A DNA stretch of 64,000 bases from Combretum micranthum (taxonomy: Eukaryota; Streptophyta; Magnoliopsida; Myrtales; Combretaceae): contig JAMXBD010001434.1 of NCBI GenBank assembly GCA_024138025.1, positions 62,001-126,000 on the forward strand. Direction: 5' to 3'. Position 1 is the first letter of the stretch. Each line of letters begins with the position of its first letter. Position numbers and translations under genes: made by a program. Of the stretch, positions 55,723 through 64,000 are shown one piece after another. The notes under the pieces are model-generated. The model saw nothing but the letters and a program-made list of their open reading frames with translations, made no database searches and was not told the DNA's origin.

Positions 55723-58700
55723 CGTAACCTGTTAGATTTTTTGATAGTTTTATTAACCTTCATCAATCAAAATTAAACAAAAACCTTAATAGCCATACAA
55801 GTCAAAACAATGTGTTTAGATCTGGCAATCCTGTGCTCTTAACCCTAGAACAATTGCCTCAAGATAATCATAGATTATGGTCCGTAGTAATATAGCAAAA
55901 CATAAAAAGATCAGATTTGTAAAAATTAAGTTTGTTTCATACCCAAACGGGATCAGTTTTCAAAATTTGAGTCCGGATTCAAGGAATGGAAAAAATATTC
56001 TGATAACACCGTTAGACTCGTAATTATATAAGGATTCATAATGTAACAATTTTAGAATTTTTCGATAACTGAAAGTATCAGATATAGTCTTTTATGTGTA
56101 TTTTTATTACTACCAGTACTTTAATTATCTTGTTTACTATTTATTACTATTTATCTATCTCTATTTTTCCTTACAACCTATTCTTACAACCTATACACCT
56201 ATTTTCTTATAATTTTTTATTTCTGATACAACTTCACCATCTCACATCTTACTTTTCATTAATAAAAATATAAAAAAATAAATATTTCTCCTCCTTTCTA
56301 CAAGAAGTAGCGCCGGTCCCTCCCTCTTTCACTCATATTTGTTTTAATTTCACTTATTTAATTAATACAAATTATCCTCCACTTTCTCCTATAAACACCA
56401 CCCCTTTCTTCCATTTCCTTCACACTTTTCTTACACTATCATTACTATTACAAATTCCCTCCAAAAGTTCTCGCTATTTTTCTCTTCTTCTATAGGTAAT
56501 AATCTAAGCTTTCTTTATGTTCATTTGCTTAGTATGAATACAATGTGTGTTTTTTAAACCCATGGAGGTTAGAAAAGCAACAATATGTTCATACTCTATT
56601 CTTGTTCATACCTAAACTTTTTGATATGATATTATTAGTAAATTTATCTTTATGTTCATGCAACTTAGCATGAACATACTGTGTGTTTTCTAAAAACCCA
56701 TGGAGGTTAAGAAAATAACATTATGTTCATGTTTTGTTTATTGTTCATACATTATGTTTTATTATTATGCTCATAGTATTGTTATTGCTCTTATTATTGA
56801 TTTTTCTTTTCTTTTGGGACTAGTCTATTCTTAGTGCCGAGAAACCTTGATGAAGCTAATACTTCCAATACTTGACTAGGAAGCCTTGATGAAGCTAAGG
56901 CTCTCAATACTTGACATTATTATGCTTATTTGTTTCTTATATTCCTTATTACCTTATCTTGTGATATTCTTATCTTTTTATAAACTACATAATCAAATTC
57001 ATGCATGGCTAATGTGTTGTTGTCCAAATAAAAAGAGATCTTTTTATATAAGACTAAACTCTTGAAATTTTGTCACTTAACAAATATTTTTCACCAAGAC
57101 TTAAAAGGATGTTTTAACAAATTCCTTTCAAAAATTTATATAAGCTCATCATGAAATTTCAAACTATTGGTAAAGAAAATCTCTTCAAAATCTAAAAGAC
57201 TTTCTTTTCAAATGATAACATGGAAATCTTGATATATAGATGATAACTTAGCACTATGCCAATTTTTACCAACTTTCTAAACTAAGAACTAAACAAGTTT
57301 TCAAGCTAAGGTTAAAAAAAAAAAATCGACTTACAAGTCTTAAGAAATCCACTTAGAGAAATAAAATTTGTCAACAATATAAGAAACTAAAATTTCAAAG
57401 AATAAACTCATTTTTCTAAAATATAGATATAATACCAATAAGAACATTAGGTACTAATAAAGAAAACTTTTGAAACTCTATTTTTCAATTCCTAGAAATA
57501 AAATTGGTAGATAACTTAAAAAGACCAAACTTTATTTCAACTCACTTTTGATAAATTAAAGAATAAAAATATAAAACATTAAATTATGATAACCCAAGAA
57601 TTTATAAGTTCAACCACATAAAGAAAAGGTTAACAACAAATCCAATTTTTCAAAACCTAGGAAAAGTTGTTTTATGGAAACTAATTTAATGGGACAACAC
57701 CTATAGCATTATGCATAAACTACGAGTCTATTTATGTAGCAAAGGGATTCTTTTGAAACATATACATATTTAAGTTTTGCATAACAAGTTTTGAATAAAG
57801 GAAGGATTAGAAAAATTTGTTGTTAAAGGAGGGAATTTTCGTGGTAAACCTGTAACCCTCTGATCCGAGACCCAAATGACTTCTTACAATGACAACAACC
57901 TTAGAAATAGATAGATCTTTTCACTTAGGTAGAAAATGACATATAATACATGAAATTCCGAGTTAAAATGAGCAAGTTATGGCCATTTTAAGTTGGAATT
58001 TCCATAAATCTGATTTTTACCTCAATTAAAAGATAGGTTTAGAATCTTTGAGTAGAAATTCTATGAAAGACTCATTTTGGGTATTTCATCTTCTATAGAT
58101 CAAGGAGGAACCAATATCGCTTTCCTGGAGGATTACTTTAATTATGAGCGATTACCATGGAGTGAGTTAATCCCTTACTAATTACATTTCCTTGAATGTG
58201 CTTCTAAGTAGTGACATTAGAGATTAAGGAAAGATAAAAAGAAATTTTATGTGAATTAGTTGCATGTTGAATGAAGTGGCTGATGAATAAAAAGATAAGT
58301 ATGTCGGAAGAAGATTTGGTGAATAAATTATGTTCCCCTGTTATGGTATGATGAATATTGTGTTGGTTACTCTTAACTTGAAAACTTATGATAATTGGAT
58401 TTACCAATATTAAAAATGATTCATGTATTATATATTGTGAGTCACATTTGTTTTTCGCTACTATTCTTCGTGTGAGGAAACGAGGAGTTGTAGTGGTGGT
58501 TGGTAGCAGCCGGGAAGTCTACATGGGCAAGTAGGAGCTGGTAAGTCTGCAAATATTGATGGTTGAATGAGCCGGTAACCACTCAACCCCTGACATGGAG
58601 GGCGAAAAATCCATGCTACACATGATTTCTAGTTAATTGTGTGTATTTTGATTGCTCATATAATTGTTGCATACACATATGATTGTCTAAAATAGTTGTA

Positions 58701-59201
58701 TATTTTTGTGAGAATGTTTTGAAGAGGGGAGTTATCTCACTAAGCTAGTTTTGCTTATACCCCTATAGTTTTTTGTTACAGTTTGATTACTTATGATTGA
58801 CACCAAGGAGCTCCTTTTGTCAGGTACGGGCTAAAGTTATTAGGAGGTTTTGGAAGAAGTTTGCTTATTTAGTTTTTAGTGTAGATTACTAAGAAAAATC
58901 TCTATAGTAGGTTTTTGATATATTTATGTATGTTATTAAGTTGGCTTAGAATAGCAAGACTTTCAGAATGGGGGAATACCCCTAAGAAGTTGATCTTAAT
59001 GATTATTACATGTTACCCTTATAAATTCCTGTATGCTTTTATTATCTACTTAAACGTAATACCTCTTTGAGTCTCCGACTATCTTGGAAGCACTCTTTGC
59101 ACGTGATATCAGGGCTCTTGCGTGACTAAGATTGTCATTCATAAGCTTTAATATTATATGCGGTGGACTGCCACGTTTAGGGTACCCTTCAGAGCATGAC
59201 A
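55723..59201 (+). mobile_element. solo LTR, 3.48 kb, gypsy type, perfect 5-bp duplication
   Basis: Starts CGTAACCTGTTAG (the usual TG probably mutated) and ends AGAGCATGACA. CCATC lies on both sides (55718-55722 and 59202-59206). A copy of the surrounding DNA at 5.44-6.0 kb is contiguous where this block interrupts it, which supports the insertion independently. A TATA-like CTCCTATAAACACC near 56388 may be the old LTR promoter. It is homologous to the LTR at 5017-9061 in the opposite orientation (blocks around 55.86-56.03 and 57.9-58.1 kb). Confidence 0.72.
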
Positions 59202-61249
59202 CCATCCCCTCATAAGCTGCTACTAACAATCATGGTCCATTGTAATATTTTATATAGGATCTTATAAAGTCATATGACTTGTTACAACTTTGTACCTACT
59301 ACTAGTTGACTGCCTAATCTTGAAAATTTTCCTATCAATTACTCACCAAGCTAACCACACATTCCATGGAGGTCTAAGCACTTAAATTGCCGCATCTTCC
59401 CAAAGTTGTGATCAGGCTCATAACCAAATTAGGTGAAGTTTACGTGATTATCCAGTTATTAACTATTTCTTAGCAATTAACACGCATTATTGCATACTTG
59501 ATGGCCTATTTGAGATTTCTATCTCTTCTAACCTTGATATCCAATAACTATTCACAACAGAAGTTGGTTATTAGTTAAAGATTACCTATCTTAAATCCAT
59601 TTACATTATTTATTATATGCAGGTCACTTTAGTTTAACTGTATTTACTTAAAGATTCTATTTAAAGGATTATTTAAGTCTGAACATGAGTTAAAAGGGTT
59701 GCACGGGTTATATACGGGCTTGAGCAAGGATGCAAGGCAATACATGATTGGGTGCATGACCATGTATCTTGTCGTGTTTCCATACACGACTAGAAAGTAG
59801 GAACACACCTCGATGAAGGAAAAGAGAGATACATGAGCAAGAACATGATGTTATGTTCTAATCGTCGATCTCAGACTAGGTACACTCAGAGAGAAATATA
59901 GTCTCGTGCATAAGGCATATTTCTCTGGGCTCTATTTTGATGCTACATAAAGGAACACAGGGTGATACACGACTCCATGTATTGACCGTGTATTCTTAAG
60001 GTAAGTTTTGAAGAGGGTTAGGAAGATACATCACTAGGTATATGGGTTCGTGTACCAACCGTGTACTTCATGGAAACTTAATTCCTTTAAGTTTTTAGGG
60101 TAAGAGAGGAACATGGAAAGGCATATGGCCTTGTGCACCAGCTGTGTTCTTCTGGGTTGGCAAGGTTTTAAGCTTTAACCTAATGTTTTTTATGTGGAAG
60201 GGTTTTGGGGAAACTTTCTAGGTTTTAAAGAAGTTGGATGGTCATGTTCATGTCTAGACTTGCCTATTGTATCTTCCTTTCTCTTAAAAACATGTTTAAT
60301 CAAAGTGGAAAGCCTAATTCATCTAGTTTGATTGCAATACTCAACTTTATCATGGTATTTCTTAAATTTTCAAAACTTTTATGCACAAACTCATTATTCA
60401 ACAACTTTAACATCAACAAAATCAAACCTTATGTTCTTCTTTATCTTCTACGTTGTTAGAATAATCTTACCTTCTTACCATTGCACTTCCTAATGTCAAG
60501 AGTTGATTTCAGGGTCTTACCTTCACAAGGGTGTAGTACCAAGTTTCTTACAGGTGTAAGGAGGTATCAAGTCTCCAAGATCATTCAAAACCTGACCTGT
60601 TTTGACATTTTGGCACCTTAAACACGTAGAAACATGTCAAAATTAGTTTTCACCATTAGAATGCTAAGAAACTCAACATAAACCTTAAATTCTCCAGTCT
60701 TACCTAACTACAGATTTAGTGAAGATTGTGAACCTTGTTCCTCTTCTAATGCTCCCTTATGTTTCCTATTATGAAGTAGATAAATCTCAACATAATAGCG
60801 TTGATCATCATTTAAAATTGCTAATTAACATTCGGTGGAGGCTAAGGTTTAGAAATCATCACTCTAGGGTTTTAGTAGGCTTCTTAAAAGTAAAAGTAGA
60901 GAATAGAAAAGAAGTATTTATAGTAAGGTTAGTAGGGTAAGGGTCTTAGTGTTTTAGAATTTTCTCTTGGAGTGCCATATGGTACTATGTTAGCCTTAAC
61001 TCCATTAAGGTTAATTTACCAATCTTTGCCACTCAAAACCTTTTATTAAACATAACTTTAATTTAATCTATTTGATACAATAACTTATTTTACCCACTTC
61101 TTTATATAAAAAACCTAACTATAACACAAACTTTTATAATTGAATTTTGAATTTTATGGTGTGTGTGGATCATTTATCCTTTTGCCCTTAAAATATTTCT
61201 ACTTGGAAATTTATTCGGGCGATTGGAATTATCTCTTCATCTCCTCCTG

Positions 61250-62345
61250 GTGTTCAATGGTGGCCTCATGTTCTTCGTGCCATTTCGTTTGACCCGTGTA
61301 TGTCACTTTTCTTAACACCTTTTCTTTGGTGGTCTATGACTTCAATTAGATGCTCCACATAACTAGATTTGGTTGCAATTTGATTGATTAGATTCAACAC
61401 TACTTTCAGTTTGATATTCGCTTTCTTAAGAGTGATACATGGAAGACATTCTGTACTCCTAACAAGTGTGGGGGCAAAGCCAAGGGACATGCTATCGATT
61501 TGATTCTTTAAAAAATTTCATATGGCCCAATGTACCTCGAATTCAATTTACCCCTCACCCTAAAATAGGACATGCCTTTAGTAGTGAATATTTTCACGAA
61601 CATATGATCCTTGACAGTAAATTTTAAGGGTCTCCTCCTATCAACATATTAAGCCACTTGCATTTGTTATTTGGTCACTTGAAACTTGCTTATGGCCTTT
61701 AATACTAATTCCGGTCCCTAATCCAGTCTTTCACCCACTTTGTCCTAATGCCATGGAGACCTACACTTCCTACCATACAATGCCTCATATGGTGCCATGC
61801 CTATTGTCACTTGATAACTATTATTATAGGTAAACTCAACTAAGGATAAATGTTCATCCCATTTTCCTTTAAAATCTAATGCATACGCCTTCAACATGTC
61901 TTCCATTGTTCGTATTGTTCTCTTTAACTATCCATCTGTTTGAGGATGGAAGGTGGTGTTGAAAGGTAGTTTTGTTCCTAAAGACGCATGGGAGCTCACT
62001 TAAAATCTATTGACAAAGCGGATTATTGTCAATAGTATTCCATGTAGCCTTAAAATCTCCTGTATATAAATTTGTGATAACTTCTCCATACTATATCCAA
62101 CCTTTAAGGGTATTAAAAGAGTTGACTTGGTCAACCGATCCACAATAACCCACACTAACTCATTTCTGGCAATAGTCTTTGGTAAAGAGTTGACGAAGTC
62201 TATAGTGATTTTCTCTTATTTCCACTCTAGCATGGGAAGCGATTATAGTTCTCCACCTGGTCTTTGATTTTTAATGTCGCACTCACCCACCCATTCTTAT
62301 TTGATCTACTGGCTTACTATAACAATCTCTGACTTTGGTATTAAA
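61250..62345 (-). pseudogene. Ty3/gypsy integrase remnant
   Basis: Minus-strand frames read LPMLEWK.EKITIDFVNSLP, VWVIVDRLTKSTLLIPLKVG, YIQEILRLHGILLTI, then FNTTFHPQTDG, TMEDMLKAYALDFKGKWDEH, EFTYNNSYQVTIGMAPYEAL and YGRKCRSPW, and GKLNSRYIGPYEIF. This is the integrase core and C-terminus of a chromovirus-type gypsy polyprotein. Stops are scattered, and the stretch holding the second core Asp (SDRDPRF-type) is degraded. The zinc-finger end is only just visible (CDIKNQRPGGEL) at about 62260. RT and gag are not present to the right, where another element begins. Confidence 0.85.
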
Positions 62346-62479
62346 GTGGCCACACTAAGTCCATGCTTGATGTGCCACTAACCAAGTTTCTCTCTTTGCA
62401 GGCTCCCCCTTATGCGTGGATCCAAGCCTAAATCACTGAGGTCCTACCTCTACTGGCTTCGAGTAAGCAATATTTAGTG

Positions 62480-63860
62480 TCATTTATGGGAAATAATTAC
62501 CCTCTAATGGAAGTTTTCCTACTTTCCTTTTCAAAAGAGTCACAATGTTTCAAAAATTCCGAGTCTAGTACTCTAGTTATGTCGCCCTGTACCAAAAACA
62601 AAAAGTTACCACAGGTAAATATACTAAAGGTGGACTAAATTTGACTTCATGATCACCTTGTTCACAAAGGTTGAGGGGTTCCAAGGTTGTCCTAGTATTT
62701 TTCCAGCCTTTGATGGTTTTTTAGACCAGAACCGTTTAAGTCGCTTAGAGGGCATACTCTACCAAGTAATAGAGCATAATGTTAAGATCATCAAGCGAAG
62801 TAAGGATGTCGAACAACACCTTAAAGAGTTAGAGTTGCGGTAATAGAATTCCTAGTTGCAACATAGCAGTGGATTGCTGTTAACACCTTCAGAAGGCAAC
62901 AAATATCCCCGCCATCTCATTAAGGTCCCAAGTGCAGTTCTTCCATGCCAAAGAAATGGGTAAATTAAATCAAAAGGTCCTAACATTTGAGGGTAAATTA
63001 ATTTAATGTCCCAACATTTCTAGTAATTAAAAAAAGATTCCAACGTTTGAAGAAGTAGGTCAATTTGGATCCATATGGACACATGTCGATAGGAGAAGGG
63101 TCTTTTGAGTTTTAATTAAATATTCTTTTTTGTTGACACGTGTCCTTAGAGACCCAAATTGACTCACTCCTTTAAATGTTAGGATATCTTTTGAACCATT
63201 CGAGACATTGCGACCTTAAATGAACTTACCCCTAAATGTTGGGATCTTTTGGTGTAATTTATCCCATTAGAAATCCTTCCGTTGCTCCAGTGATGTCGAA
63301 AACTTAAGCTAGGGTTCCTTTGCTTGTGGATCTCCCCAAGTGCTAAGAAAAATGATTCAAGGATATGACTCTACCTAACATTGAAGATGACTCAGATGTT
63401 GATAAAAACTCCATTGGCACTGTCGATCATGGAAGAATTTTGGCCTCAGGACATGAAGTTACCAATGTTTAAACTGTATGATGAAATAACCGACTTAGAA
63501 GACCATCTCAAAAGACATAAAGATCAAATGCTAGTCTTTGGCTTCAATGGTGCCATTTTCTATAAGGTGTTCCCAGCAACACTAGAAAAGGCTATCAATA
63601 GTTAGTTTCACCAACTAGACAACAACTCAATCACTTCATTTGAGGACTTGGCAACAGCATTCAAGGCACATTTTACGATCAGTAGACCTTTGAAGAAAGA
63701 AATGTCATCGCATTTTTCTAGTAAACCAAAGAAAGGATGAATCACTAAGAGACTACATCACTCGATTCAACCAAGCTGTAATCGAAGTGGATGGCCTCGA
63801 CCTTAACCTTGCTGTTCAGGCGGCAGTCCATGGGGTTTGGAAAAAATGGAATCCTCTTTC
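62480..63860 (+). pseudogene. gypsy (Tat/Ogre or Athila-like) gag remnant, interrupted by a MITE
   Basis: A leader-like TTAGTGTCATTTATGGGAAA (about 62473) resembles the GGCGCCGTCTGTGGGAA leader of long gypsy elements. 62649-62843 is a short open frame of the gag N-terminal part. 63381-63840 carries the retrotransposon gag domain: MKLPMFKLYDEITDLEDHLK, FPATLEKAINS, ITSFEDLATAFKAHFTISRP and ESLRDYITRFNQAVIEVDGL. One stop (63603) and a frameshift near 63720 break it. The MITE at 62958-63265 lies between the two parts. Confidence 0.75.
62958..63265. mobile_element. MITE with long terminal inverted repeats (Mutator-like), copy 2
   Basis: Left end GGGTAAATTAAATCAAAAGG; right end, complemented, GGGATAAATTACACCAAAAG, with inverted similarity over about 45 bp. 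Flanks CAAAGAAAT (62949-62957) and ATTAGAAAT (63266-63274) match at 6 of 9, including six in a row. Same family as 6028-6304. Non-coding. Confidence 0.72.
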
Positions 63861-63897
63861 ACTCTCTTGCACTTAGCTTACTTCCCTTGCTCCAAAG

Positions 63898-63999
63898 ATG
63901 AAGGGAGAGAAGGGGAGGACATGTGAAAATGGAGTGATGACAACCTTTAAAATGTTTTAGAAGGCATATCTCCACTGTTTCTCCTCATTAAATGCTTAG
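63898..63999. repeat. window-end segment repeated in inverse in ERD2-like intron 1
   Basis: Matches the reverse complement of 32926-33014, including AACATTTTAAAGGTTGTCAT-type sequence. It follows the gag remnant and may be part of that element. Confidence 0.7.
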
Positions 64000-64000
64000 G

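Larger units (their letters stand above)
47326..61232 (-). mobile_element. probable 3' LTR of a minus-strand gypsy element, split by two later insertions
   Basis: On the minus strand, gypsy integrase at 61.5-62.3 kb is followed by a purine run (complement of 61231-61249, GGAGGAGATGAAGAGAT). LTR-like DNA then starts AATTCC, like the LTR start at 10235 (TGTAATTCC). It resembles the LTR at 5.0-6.0 kb in 59.2-59.6 and 55.3-55.7 kb, and may end at TGTCACACTAAGC (47326, TGACA on the element strand). Removing the copia element (47633-55233) and the solo LTR (55723-59201) leaves about 2.8 kb, a fitting LTR size. The left edge is the weakest part of this model. Confidence 0.45.

Overview
This window is nuclear DNA from a flowering plant, most likely a eudicot. 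It is AT-rich. It carries intron-containing genes with plant-typical proteins (an ERD2-like receptor-family membrane protein and a GASA/snakin peptide), and most of the rest is decayed LTR retrotransposons, MITEs and a LINE scrap. I cannot name the species. There is no sign of bacterial, organellar or viral genome organisation.

Genes. Three host genes can be supported. (1) 241-2031, minus strand: a coiled-coil protein of unknown function in four clear exons, with its 3' end unresolved at the window edge. (2) 28226-39221, plus strand: an ERD2-like (ER lumen protein retaining receptor family) gene with six exons that join to a 272-residue multi-pass membrane protein. Its 4.9-kb intron 1 and 3.8-kb intron 3 have grown by repeat insertion. 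(3) 44033-45276, plus strand: a three-exon gibberellin-regulated (GASA/snakin) gene encoding a 99-residue secreted peptide with the twelve-cysteine pattern.

Repeats, left to right. 2.4-4.3 kb is AT-rich, with a perfect hairpin and a Harbinger-like MITE. 5.0-9.06 kb is a long gypsy-type LTR in minus orientation carrying a Mutator-like MITE. 10.24-13.31 kb is a solo LTR with a perfect 5-bp target duplication. 14.64-27.24 kb is an old Ty1/copia element, broken by two blocks of gypsy-LTR-like DNA and by a hAT-type element in its 3' LTR. 34.81-38.27 kb is a short, internally deleted Ty3/gypsy chromovirus inside the ERD2-like gene. 46.18-46.65 kb is a second hAT-type element beside a LINE remnant. 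47.3-62.3 kb is the 3' part of a minus-strand Ty3/gypsy element, whose LTR seems to be split by a 7.6-kb copia element (lacking integrase) and by a 3.5-kb solo LTR. 62.4-64.0 kb holds the gag region of another gypsy element, interrupted by a second copy of the Mutator-like MITE.

I see no new molecular system in the sense of a novel defence or metabolic locus. What stands out is the depth of nesting, two elements that lost pol parts by internal deletion (one fusing reverse transcriptase to integrase in frame), a palindromic tandem motif shared by the two copia elements, and a conserved gene that seems intact despite a retrotransposon in an intron. Exon joins were made by eye from splice signals and reading-frame continuity. 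Element ends rest on terminal motifs and target duplications read directly. Family names come from knowledge of conserved motifs, not from a search.
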